Shown here one piece after another: positions 1-6,860 of a DNA stretch of 18,480 nucleotides; position 1 is the stretch's first letter; each line of letters opens with the position of its first letter. The position numbers were made by a program, and so were the translations under genes. Under the pieces are notes generated by a model. That model was not told the DNA's origin, did no database searches, and saw nothing but the letters and a program-made list of their open reading frames with translations. The stretch lies in the NCBI GenBank assembly GCA_012841765.1, contig DUUA01000015.1:1-18480 (forward strand), given 5' to 3'. This DNA comes from Acholeplasmataceae bacterium (GTDB lineage Bacteria; Bacillota_I; Bacilli_A; ML615J-28; CAG-698).

Positions 1-57
1 AGAGAAGTATTATAAAATTTATAGTATATATTTTTATACTTAATTTAATACAAAAAG

Positions 58-84
58 GAGCTATTGAAATAATAGCTCTTTTTT
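58..84 (+). terminator. Rho-independent terminator of a gene upstream of the window
   Basis: An 8-bp perfect stem (GAGCTATT at 58-65 with AATAGCTC at 71-78) encloses a 5-nt loop and is followed by a run of T to 84. It must end a transcript whose gene lies left of the window, because bases 1-57 hold no coding sequence. It overlaps the promoter of the next gene. Confidence 0.85.
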
Positions 85-92
85 GGTATAAT
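64..92 (+). promoter_or_regulatory. Sigma-A-type promoter of the GH18 lipoprotein gene
   Basis: TTGAAA at 64-69 and TATAAT at 87-92 are separated by exactly 17 bp. The expected start of transcription is near 99, giving a short leader with GGAG at 111-114 before the ATG at 122. The -35 hexamer lies partly in the stem and partly in the loop of the preceding terminator. Confidence 0.8.
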
Positions 93-121
93 ACTTAGAC
101 AGTAAAAATAGGAGAAGATGA

Positions 122-2686
122 ATGAAAATATTTAAAAATATATGCGTGTTTATATTATTTTTCTTGGGATCATTGTTTTTAAGCGGTTGTAAGAATAAAA
201 CAGTTTCTATTACTTTTGATGTTACTGGTGGAAGCTCTGTTAATGATATTAATGAAATTGATTTAAAGGAGACAATAATTCTACCAATATCTGAAAAAGA
301 TAATTTCGAATTTATAGGGTGGTATTTAGAAGATGAAAAGATGACTAGTGAATTAATAGTTGAGCATTTTAAAGTTAATAAAGATTTAATTACTATTAAT
401 TTAACAGCAAAATGGGAAAAAGAAAAATATAATGTTAAGTTTTATGATAATGGAATTTTATTGAAAGAAGAAGTTGTTAAGTATAATGAAAGTGCAACTG
501 CTCCTAAAATAATAGAAAAAACTGGAGTTAATTTTATTAAATGGGATTTAGATTTTTCAAATGTTAAAGAAGATTTAAATGTAACAGCCATTTGGGAGAA
601 CAAAATCTTTAATATTAAATATAGTGACTACGACGGTACTATATTAAAAGAAATAAAAGCAGAATATAATCAAGATTTAAACAATATAATAGCTCCTTTA
701 GTTAATAGGAATGGACACAAGTTTCTTGGATGGAGTCAAAAACTTCCAGCAAATATGCCAAGTGAAGATATTGTATTAATTGCTAATTATAGTGTTAATA
801 AATACAACATTTTCTTTATTGAAAATGGGGGAAGTGAAGTAACTGATATTAATCAAGAATTTGGGACAGAAGTTAACAAACCAACTGATCCAATTAAAGA
901 AGGATATAAATTTTTAGGTTGGTATTTGCAACAAGAATTTATTGAACTATATGAGTTTTCTATAATGAGTTATGTAGACGTAACTTTATATGCTAAATGG
1001 GAAGTTGAAATATATAAGATTATTTTATTAGATGATGATTTACAAGTTTTGGATGAATTACAAATCGAATATAATTGTAATTTAGATTTAATATCATTGC
1101 CTTTAGTTAAGAAAAATGGTTATACTTTTATAAAATGGAGCAAGGAATTGCCAAATAAAATGCCTAATTCTGATATTGTTTTAATTGCTGAGTATAAAAT
1201 TAATCAATATGTAATTTCTTTTGAAGTAAATGGAGGTAGTATAATTAATCCTATTATACAGGATTTTAAAAGTCCTGTTTCTAGACCAATAAATCCCCTT
1301 AAAGTAGGATATGTTTTTGAAGGATGGTATCTTGAAGAAAATTTATTAAATCTTTACATTTTTTCTACAATGCCTTCAGAAAATATAGTTTTATATGCTA
1401 AATGGGTACAAGATGATTCAATATTAAATGAATTTGAAAATTATATCACTAATAAATTAGCAAGTGAAATTGAAACTGACATTATTTTGCCTACAAATTA
1501 TAAAGATTTAATTATTTCTTGGACTAGTAATAATGAAGAAGTTTTATCTTCTAAAGGTAAATATACTAGGCCATACCAAATAAAAGAAATAAATCTAACT
1601 GCTAATTTTGTACATAATAACACAACTCACTCAATAATTTTTGTTGTCAATGTAAAAGGTTATAAAGTATTACAACCAGGAATAGCTTCAAGTTATATTT
1701 ATCGACAATATAATAATGTAACTGATGATTATTTTGAAATTCTTGATATTATAAATTGTGCTTTTATTAATGCAAATAGTAGTGCAACCTTAACAGGTTC
1801 TGCGTATTTAAATAATGTAAGTAATTATATTATTCCAAAAGCAAAAGAAAATGGAGTTTGGGTAGTGATGTCGATTGCACCTGAATCATCTTGGTCAACG
1901 ATTGCTGCTAGTCCCGCATTAGTTAATACTTTTGCAAATAATATTGTTTCAATAATTAACCAATATGGATTTGATGGTGTCGATCTTGATTGGGAAACTC
2001 CAACAAGTAGTCAGTCTGAGAGTTTTGTGGCTCTTGCTAAAAAAGTAAATGAAAAAGTAAAAGCTAATAACCCTAACCACTTAGTTACTGCTGCTATTGG
2101 CGGTGGAATGTGGCAACCTCCAAGATATAACTTAAAAGATTCGCATCAGTATTTAGATTATATTAATATGATGACTTATGGAATGGTTAGTAATAATGGA
2201 TATTATCAAAATGCATTATTTCCAAGTAAAAACTACGATAACGCTGAAAATAATGTGGGGAAAACATTAGGGAGTTGTTCTATTTCTGAAAGTGTTGCTA
2301 TCTATTCAAGTTATAATATTCCTTATTCAAAGATAATTGTTGGGGCAGCTTTTTATGGTATGAAACAAACTAGAACATATGATTCATTTAATCATTCATG
2401 GTCAGGTTGGGTCAAAGCCTCATCTCCACATTATCATACTATTGTTAGTAGTTATTTAAATAATAGTAGTTATCAAGTTCATTTTGATGATGTAGCTAAA
2501 GTTCCATATATTTTAAAAAACGATGGAACTGAATTTATTTCTTTTGACAATCATGAATCTATTATTGCTAAAAGTAATTATATACTTGGCGAAAAGCTTG
2601 GAGGAATGATGTTTTGGGAAAGTGGCACTGACAAAACTAATTCCTTGATAATGAGTTTGGGCGAAGGTCTTGGTAAAATAAAATAA
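122..2686 (+). CDS. Surface lipoprotein with InlB-type repeats, Ig-like domain and GH18 glycosidase domain
   Basis: Predicted exported, lipid-anchored glycoside hydrolase of 854 residues. A lipoprotein signal peptide ends in the lipobox LSGC, with the lipidated Cys at 23. Six Listeria/Bacteroides (Flg_new, InlB B-type) repeats occupy roughly 29-428, recognisable by GGS...GWY...LYAKW; they alternate between two subtypes. Residues about 433-513 resemble the atrophied bacterial Ig domain. From about 516 to the end is a GH18 fold with the signature DGVDLDWE at 618-625, E625 being the expected catalytic acid, Y686 in MMTYG, and the closing FWE Trp at 832. GH18 enzymes cleave chitin-like or N-glycan GlcNAc linkages. 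The usual Asp after the active-site Tyr is Gly687 here, so activity and substrate are uncertain. GGAG at 111-114 supports this start. The gene stands alone between its own promoter and terminator. Confidence 0.9.
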   Translation: MKIFKNICVFILFFLGSLFLSGCKNKTVSITFDVTGGSSVNDINEIDLKETIILPISEKDNFEFIGWYLEDEKMTSELIVEHFKVNKDLITINLTAKWEKEKYNVKFYDNGILLKEEVVKYNESATAPKIIEKTGVNFIKWDLDFSNVKEDLNVTAIWENKIFNIKYSDYDGTILKEIKAEYNQDLNNIIAPLVNRNGHKFLGWSQKLPANMPSEDIVLIANYSVNKYNIFFIENGGSEVTDINQEFGTEVNKPTDPIKEGYKFLGWYLQQEFIELYEFSIMSYVDVTLYAKWEVEIYKIILLDDDLQVLDELQIEYNCNLDLISLPLVKKNGYTFIKWSKELPNKMPNSDIVLIAEYKINQYVISFEVNGGSIINPIIQDFKSPVSRPINPLKVGYVFEGWYLEENLLNLYIFSTMPSENIVLYAKWVQDDSILNEFENYITNKLASEIETDIILPTNYKDLIISWTSNNEEVLSSKGKYTRPYQIKEINLTANFVHNNTTHSIIFVVNVKGYKVLQPGIASSYIYRQYNNVTDDYFEILDIINCAFINANSSATLTGSAYLNNVSNYIIPKAKENGVWVVMSIAPESSWSTIAASPALVNTFANNIVSIINQYGFDGVDLDWETPTSSQSESFVALAKKVNEKVKANNPNHLVTAAIGGGMWQPPRYNLKDSHQYLDYINMMTYGMVSNNGYYQNALFPSKNYDNAENNVGKTLGSCSISESVAIYSSYNIPYSKIIVGAAFYGMKQTRTYDSFNHSWSGWVKASSPHYHTIVSSYLNNSSYQVHFDDVAKVPYILKNDGTEFISFDNHESIIAKSNYILGEKLGGMMFWESGTDKTNSLIMSLGEGLGKIK
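608..1405 (+). repeat. Tandem duplicated two-repeat unit inside the lipoprotein gene
   Basis: Residues 163-293 and 298-428 are two copies of the same pair of repeats, each 131 residues (65 plus 66), with 4-residue linkers, giving an exact 405-bp period and no length change. The first half of each unit lacks the GGS motif and carries W-S...LP...MP...DIVLIA; the second half is the classical GG...GWYL...LYAKW type. The protein copies are clearly diverged, so the duplication is old. Confidence 0.75.
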
Positions 2687-2691
2687 TAATT

Positions 2692-2723
2692 AAAGTCTTA
2701 AATTAATATTTAAGACTTTTTTT
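2692..2723 (+). terminator. Rho-independent terminator after the GH18 lipoprotein gene
   Basis: A 12-bp stem (2692-2703 with 2708-2719) around a TAAT loop runs into seven T (2717-2723). It begins 6 bp after the stop codon. Confidence 0.88.
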
Positions 2724-2727
2724 AAAA

Positions 2728-2754
2728 TTGTTAATCTATTTTTAATATGATAAT
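2728..2754 (+). promoter_or_regulatory. Possible weak promoter of the alkD-phosphodiesterase unit
   Basis: TTGTTA at 2728-2733 and GATAAT at 2749-2754 are separated by only 15 bp. A promoter is expected here because a terminator lies just upstream, but the match is modest. Confidence 0.3.
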
Positions 2755-2783
2755 GTATTAGTAATATGGATTGGAGGTTTATA

Positions 2784-3491
2784 TTGAATTTAAATGAAGT
2801 GAAAAGAGAACTGTTAAAGTTATCAAAAATTAAAGGAGTTAGATATTCTAACGATCCAATAACAGATAATTATTACGGTATTAGAGTTCCATATTTAAGA
2901 GTTATCGCTAATAATATTTCAAAAAATGATTATCTTGATTTTTTAGAAAATAATGATTTTGAAATTTTTGAATTAAAACTTATTCATGCTTTTGTAATTG
3001 GGAATATAAAAAGCCTAGAAGAATCTCTATATTATGTGAATTTATTTGTTCCTTTAATTGATAGTTGGAATGTAAACGACACAATTTGTCAAGATCTTAA
3101 AATTGCAAAGAAATATCAAAGAGAATATTGGAATTTTTTGATAGAACTTGCGAAATCAAAAGAAGAGTTTAAGCAAAGATTTGTTGCGGTAATGCTACTT
3201 TCTCATTATTTAAATGATGAATATATTGATGAAGTAATAAGTGTTTTAGATAGTCTGAGAAATCCTGAATACTACTGTAAGATGGGAGTTGCTTGGGCTT
3301 TTGCAACTGTTATGGCTAAATATCCAGAAAAGTGTTTTGAATATCTTAAAAAGACTACACTTGATAACTGGACATATAATAAAGCGATTCAAAAAATGAT
3401 TGAATCATTCAGAGTTTTAGATGAACATAAAGAAATTTTAAGAAGCATGAAAAAAAGGGGAATAAATAATGAAAAAACCAGATTACAATAA
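2784..3491 (+). CDS. alkD: DNA alkylation repair glycosylase, AlkD-like
   Basis: Predicted 235-residue HEAT-repeat DNA glycosylase that removes alkylated purines (3-methyladenine, 7-methylguanine) from DNA. Family hallmarks are visible: DSWNVND with W95 and D99 spaced as the W...D pair of Bacillus AlkD, R132 in QRFVAVMLL, W171 in MGVAWAF, and the closing TYNKAIQKMIES segment. I place the start at the TTG at 2784, because GGAGG at 2773-2777 sits 6 bp before it. The in-frame ATG at 2766 would put that ribosome site inside the coding region and has none of its own. The 3' end overlaps the next gene by 23 bp, and the last few residues are encoded over its ribosome site and start. Function is assigned by family motifs only. 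Confidence 0.85.
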   Translation: MNLNEVKRELLKLSKIKGVRYSNDPITDNYYGIRVPYLRVIANNISKNDYLDFLENNDFEIFELKLIHAFVIGNIKSLEESLYYVNLFVPLIDSWNVNDTICQDLKIAKKYQREYWNFLIELAKSKEEFKQRFVAVMLLSHYLNDEYIDEVISVLDSLRNPEYYCKMGVAWAFATVMAKYPEKCFEYLKKTTLDNWTYNKAIQKMIESFRVLDEHKEILRSMKKRGINNEKTRLQ

Positions 3492-4563
3492 TTCTATTTT
3501 AAATGTGACTAATTCAATACTTCATTTTTATGGTATTAAAACAGAATATAGTGGTATTAAAATATTGGATAAAAAATTAGATAGAAATTATAATCATGTA
3601 GTTTTAATATTACTTGATGGTATGGGAATTAATATTATCAATAATCATTTGAACGAAAATGCTGGTTTAAGAAAGAATATAAAGAGAGAAATAAGTAGTG
3701 TTTTTCCACCAACAACAGTGGCAGCAACAAATTCTGTTTTAAGTGGTTTACCTCCTTTTGTTCATGGGAATTTAGGATGGATGCAGTATAACAAGTTTGA
3801 AGATTGTTACCCGGTAGTTTTTAAAAATATTGATTATTATGATAAAGATAGAATTCTTATTGAAAAGTTTCAAAAGGAATATTTAAATTACAAAGATATT
3901 TTCGTTCAAATAAAAGAAAAACATCCTGATTATTTAGTGACATCAATATTTCCTGACTTTATTGTTGGAGGTTGTGCAAGTTTTAGTGAAGAAGTAGATA
4001 GAATATTAGAAATAGTAAAGAGTAAAAACAGTTTTACTTATTGCTATTGGACTGATCCGGATGCTACTATTCATGAAACTGGAGTGAATAGTCTTGAAAC
4101 AAGTTTAGTTATGAATAATTTAAATAATGAATATGAAAGATTGGTAAATAATGTAGATGATGATGTTTTAATTATTACTATTGCTGATCATGGGTTAATT
4201 GATGTTGAAGAGATAAAAATATTTGAATATGAAAATATAACAAAATTTTTCAAAAGAAACCCTGCACTTGAGCCGAGGGCTACAGCTTTCTATATAAAAG
4301 AAAATCAGCTTAAAAATTTTGAAAAAGAATTTAAGAAAACTTTTGGTAAGGATTTTCTTCTTCTTTCAAAAGAAGAAGTGCTAAATTCAGAATTATTTGG
4401 TCAAGGTAATAAACATAATTTGTTTGATGATTTTATAGGCGATTATCTTTCAATTGCAATTACTAATAAGATGTTTTCATTATCTAATGATGGTAAGTTT
4501 GTTGCTCACCATGCTGGTCTTAGCGAATTAGAAATGATTGTTCCCCTAATAATTAACAAATAA
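3469..4563 (+). CDS. Alkaline-phosphatase-superfamily phosphodiesterase / nucleotide pyrophosphatase
   Basis: Predicted 364-residue soluble metal-dependent phosphoesterase of the type I phosphodiesterase/nucleotide pyrophosphatase family. The two-metal site can be traced in order: D50 in LLDGMG, a nucleophilic Thr in FPPTTVAATNSVLSG (T83 by alignment), D196/D198 and H202 in TDPDATIH, D240-H241 in ADHG, and H347/H348 near the C-terminus. No signal peptide or membrane segment is seen, so it is probably cytoplasmic, unlike many relatives. AAGGGG at 3455-3460 lies 8 bp before the ATG. It overlaps alkD by 23 bp and should be co-transcribed and perhaps translationally coupled with it. Substrate is not inferable; a nucleotide or phosphodiester metabolite is likely. 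Confidence 0.82.
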   Translation: MKKPDYNNSILNVTNSILHFYGIKTEYSGIKILDKKLDRNYNHVVLILLDGMGINIINNHLNENAGLRKNIKREISSVFPPTTVAATNSVLSGLPPFVHGNLGWMQYNKFEDCYPVVFKNIDYYDKDRILIEKFQKEYLNYKDIFVQIKEKHPDYLVTSIFPDFIVGGCASFSEEVDRILEIVKSKNSFTYCYWTDPDATIHETGVNSLETSLVMNNLNNEYERLVNNVDDDVLIITIADHGLIDVEEIKIFEYENITKFFKRNPALEPRATAFYIKENQLKNFEKEFKKTFGKDFLLLSKEEVLNSELFGQGNKHNLFDDFIGDYLSIAITNKMFSLSNDGKFVAHHAGLSELEMIVPLIINK

Positions 4564-4605
4564 ATAGATGATTAAATATAAGAGGCTAGTTAATTTTAAT
4601 TATGG

Positions 4606-4632
4606 AAAAGCATTTTACTAAATGCTTTTTTT
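4606..4632 (+). terminator. Rho-independent terminator of the alkD-phosphodiesterase unit
   Basis: AAAAGCATTT (4606-4615) pairs with AAATGCTTTT (4620-4629) around a 4-nt loop, followed by T to 4632. Confidence 0.85.
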
Positions 4633-4669
4633 AGTTTGAGACTTCAATATTTATTTTTAGATGAAATTA

Positions 4670-4678
4670 TGATATAAT
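4670..4678 (+). promoter_or_regulatory. Extended -10 promoter of the msrA-rpiA-ppa operon
   Basis: TGATATAAT is a perfect extended -10 element. No good -35 exists (TTTATT at 4650-4655, 17 bp upstream, is the best), as expected for extended -10 promoters. Transcription would start only about 15-20 bp before the first gene. Confidence 0.65.
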
Positions 4679-4703
4679 TATTATGTGGTAAATGGGGGTA
4701 ATG

Positions 4704-4970
4704 ATGAGCACTAAAACAAAAAATAGAATTTTTATGAGCCAAGTAATAATTGGTTTTGCGGTTGTGATGATGTTTTTATCTCTTGTGATAATTATAGGTT
4801 TTGATGCTAATTCTGATTCTTTGAAAACAGGGTTAATATTCATAGGCATTGGTGTTATTTTATTAGTAATTGGAATATTTGCATATAAGAGATATAAGGT
4901 CATTGGTCAACAAGAAAAAAAAGATGGAAAATTAAATGTTGATGATGAGGACTATGATAAACTTAATTAA
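4704..4970 (+). CDS. Small two-helix membrane protein of unknown function
   Basis: Not recognised. The 88-residue product has a short basic N-terminus (MSTKTKNR), two hydrophobic helices of about 20 residues (about 13-32 and 42-61) separated by a polar turn (DANSDS), a basic KRYK after helix two, and a charged acidic tail ending in DDEDYDKLN. This suggests an inner-membrane hairpin with both ends in the cytoplasm. I prefer the ATG at 4704, which has GGGGG at 4694-4698 5 bp upstream. ATGs at 4692 and 4701 are in frame, but the former contains the ribosome site. It is first in the operon, 18 bp before msrA. Amino acid composition and frame length make it a credible gene; no family can be named. 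Confidence 0.72.
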   Translation: MSTKTKNRIFMSQVIIGFAVVMMFLSLVIIIGFDANSDSLKTGLIFIGIGVILLVIGIFAYKRYKVIGQQEKKDGKLNVDDEDYDKLN

Positions 4971-4988
4971 AAGAAAGGAAACGGCATT

Positions 4989-5486
4989 ATGAAGAGAATT
5001 ATTTTTGGTGGTGGTTGTTTTTGGGGAGTTGAAGCTTATTTTAAACAATTAAAAGGTGTTATGAATACAACTGTTGGGTATGCTAATGGAAATTTTGCTA
5101 ATCCTAGTTATCAAGATTTAATTGCTGGAAAAGCAACTCATTCAGAAGCTGTTGAAATAATGTATAATGAAAACATTATTTCTTTAAATGAGCTATTAGA
5201 TCATTTGTTTAGAATAATTGAGCCGACTAATTTAGATCATCAAGGTGGGGATTTTGGACATCAATATCGAACGGGAATATACTATAGAGATGAAGAAGAT
5301 TATGTAATTAGTAAAAATTTTATTAATGAACAACAAAAAAATTATAAGCAAAAAATTAAAGTAGAATTAGTTAAAGAAGAAGGATATTATCTTGCTGAAG
5401 ATTATCACCAAGATTATTTGGATAAAAATTCTGGTGGTTATTGTCATGTTAATTTATCTTTAGCAAAGAAAGGTGAAAGAAAATGA
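4989..5486 (+). CDS. msrA: Peptide methionine sulfoxide reductase MsrA
   Basis: Reduces the S-epimer of methionine sulfoxide in proteins and as the free amino acid, using thioredoxin. The 165-residue protein has the catalytic GGCFWGVE with C10, the substrate pocket segments GYANG and HSEAVEI, the DHQGGDFGHQYRTGIYY block, AEDYHQDYL, and a second Cys at 152 in GGYCHVN that probably resolves the disulfide. Length and motif order are typical of stand-alone MsrA; no MsrB domain is fused and none lies nearby. AGGA at 4976-4979 precedes the ATG. Its TGA stop overlaps the ATG of rpiA (ATGA at 5483-5486), implying translational coupling. Confidence 0.96.
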   Translation: MKRIIFGGGCFWGVEAYFKQLKGVMNTTVGYANGNFANPSYQDLIAGKATHSEAVEIMYNENIISLNELLDHLFRIIEPTNLDHQGGDFGHQYRTGIYYRDEEDYVISKNFINEQQKNYKQKIKVELVKEEGYYLAEDYHQDYLDKNSGGYCHVNLSLAKKGERK

Positions 5487-6157
5487 TTAATAAAAAAGAA
5501 ATGGCCGGAATCAGAGCTTGTGATTATGTTGAAAGTGGAATGACAGTGGGTATTGGCACTGGTTCTACTGCAAGTTATATGATAAAAGAACTGGCTAAAA
5601 GATGCAGTGAAGGACTGTTAAAAATCGAATGTGTTTCTACTTCAACAGAATCAACAGAACTTGCTAAAAAACTTGGGCTACCGTTAAAGAGAATAAATGA
5701 AGTTGATGGAATTGATATTGCTATTGATGGTGTTGATGAGATTGATTCAATGTTTAATGTAATTAAAGGTGGTGGAGGGGCATTACTACGTGAGAAAGTA
5801 GTCGCAACTCTCGCTAAAAAAGTTATTTGGATTATGGATGATAGTAAATTGTCAGATTCATTAGGTTCTTTTTATCTTCCTGTAGAAATTATACCTTATG
5901 GGGATTTGCATATTTTTAATAAATTTTTAGAATTAGGATATAATCCTGTTTTGAGGATAAGAGATGATAAAATTTTCGTAACTGATAATGGAAATTATAT
6001 AATTGATTTGCATTTAAAGAAGCCTTTAGATTTAAAAAATTTAGTAAATGTTTTTAATAATACTGTTGGTTTAGTTGAACATGGTTTATTTTTGAAAATG
6101 TGTGATTTAATAATAATTGGGACAGAAAAAGGTGTTGAAATTAAGACTTGTAAATAG
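5483..6157 (+). CDS. rpiA: Ribose-5-phosphate isomerase A
   Basis: Interconverts ribose-5-phosphate and ribulose-5-phosphate in the non-oxidative pentose phosphate pathway. The 224-residue protein carries GIGTGST (23-29), STSTES (52-57), IDGVDEID with D82, D85 and E86, and KGGGGALLREK with the predicted catalytic E104 (E. coli E103) and K95. Length is normal for RpiA. It starts inside the stop codon of msrA, with GAAAGAAA-type purines upstream, so its translation probably depends on msrA. It is followed 19 bp later by ppa. Confidence 0.96.
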   Translation: MINKKEMAGIRACDYVESGMTVGIGTGSTASYMIKELAKRCSEGLLKIECVSTSTESTELAKKLGLPLKRINEVDGIDIAIDGVDEIDSMFNVIKGGGGALLREKVVATLAKKVIWIMDDSKLSDSLGSFYLPVEIIPYGDLHIFNKFLELGYNPVLRIRDDKIFVTDNGNYIIDLHLKKPLDLKNLVNVFNNTVGLVEHGLFLKMCDLIIIGTEKGVEIKTCK

Positions 6158-6176
6158 TATAAGAAGGAGTTAGTTT

Positions 6177-6707
6177 ATGAATGTTTGGCATGATATAAAC
6201 CCTAATAGAATAAATATTGATAATTTTATTGCCGTTATTGAAATATCTAAAGGAAGCAAGAAAAAATATGAATTAGATAAGGAAACTGGATTAATTATTT
6301 TAGATAGAATTTTATACACTTCAACTCATTATCCTGCTAATTATGGATTTATACCAAGAACATATGCTGAAGATGATGATCCATTAGACGTTTTAGTTCT
6401 GTGTTCTGAAGATTTGGAACCGATGAGTATGGTTAGTTGTTATCCAATTGGAGTAGTTAGAATGTTGGATAATAATAAGGCTGATGATAAGATTATAGCA
6501 ATTCCTCATAAAGATCCAACATGGAATTATTATTCTGAAATTAATGAGTTGCCTCCTCATATTGCTAGTGAGATAATGCATTTCTTTGGAATATATAAAG
6601 ACTTAGAGCATAAACCTACTACAGGGATAGAAGCTTATGGTAAAGCTAGAGCAATTGAAATAATAAAGAAAGCTAAGGAAGACTATATAAAAAAGTTTGG
6701 TAAATAA
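6177..6707 (+). CDS. ppa: Family I inorganic pyrophosphatase
   Basis: Hydrolyses pyrophosphate to phosphate, pulling biosynthetic reactions forward; cytoplasmic and Mg-dependent. The 176-residue protein shows E22, the SKKKYE segment with K30, Y31 and E32, YPANYGFIPRTY, the signature DDDPLDVLV with metal ligands D66, D68 and D71, and the IIAIPHKDP segment. The length is that of bacterial family I enzymes; many Bacilli instead use the unrelated family II DHH type, so this choice is mildly informative. AAGAAGGAG at about 6161-6169 precedes the ATG. It is the last gene of the operon, directly before a terminator. Confidence 0.95.
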   Translation: MNVWHDINPNRINIDNFIAVIEISKGSKKKYELDKETGLIILDRILYTSTHYPANYGFIPRTYAEDDDPLDVLVLCSEDLEPMSMVSCYPIGVVRMLDNNKADDKIIAIPHKDPTWNYYSEINELPPHIASEIMHFFGIYKDLEHKPTTGIEAYGKARAIEIIKKAKEDYIKKFGK

Positions 6708-6737
6708 AATTAAATAATTTAAATATATATTTTAAAT

Positions 6738-6771
6738 GAGATTCTGTTTTATAGCAGAATCTTTTAATTTT
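6738..6771 (+). terminator. Rho-independent terminator after ppa
   Basis: AGATTCTG (6739-6746) pairs with CAGAATCT (6755-6762) around an 8-nt loop and is followed by T-rich sequence to 6771. Confidence 0.8.
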
Positions 6772-6799
6772 AATATAACGCTTTCTTCAAGATTTTACA

Positions 6800-6828
6800 T
6801 TTACAAATAATTTTGGAAGTGATATACT
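6800..6828 (+). promoter_or_regulatory. Promoter of the pit-DUF47 operon
   Basis: TTTACA at 6800-6805 and TATACT at 6823-6828 are 17 bp apart, and TGA directly before the -10 makes it an extended element. No clear Pho-box-like direct repeat is visible. Confidence 0.7.
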
Positions 6829-6860
6829 AATTACGAAATGAAAAAATCAAAGGAGAAATC

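Noticed and set aside
22..39. Small AT hairpin (AGTATA...TATACT) at the left edge
   Set aside because: Only six A/T-rich pairs with no T run or conserved neighbourhood; expected by chance in this composition.
5484..5486. TGA read as tryptophan (Mycoplasma code)
   Set aside because: TGA ends msrA and speB at the positions expected for those families, and conserved tryptophans are all TGG.
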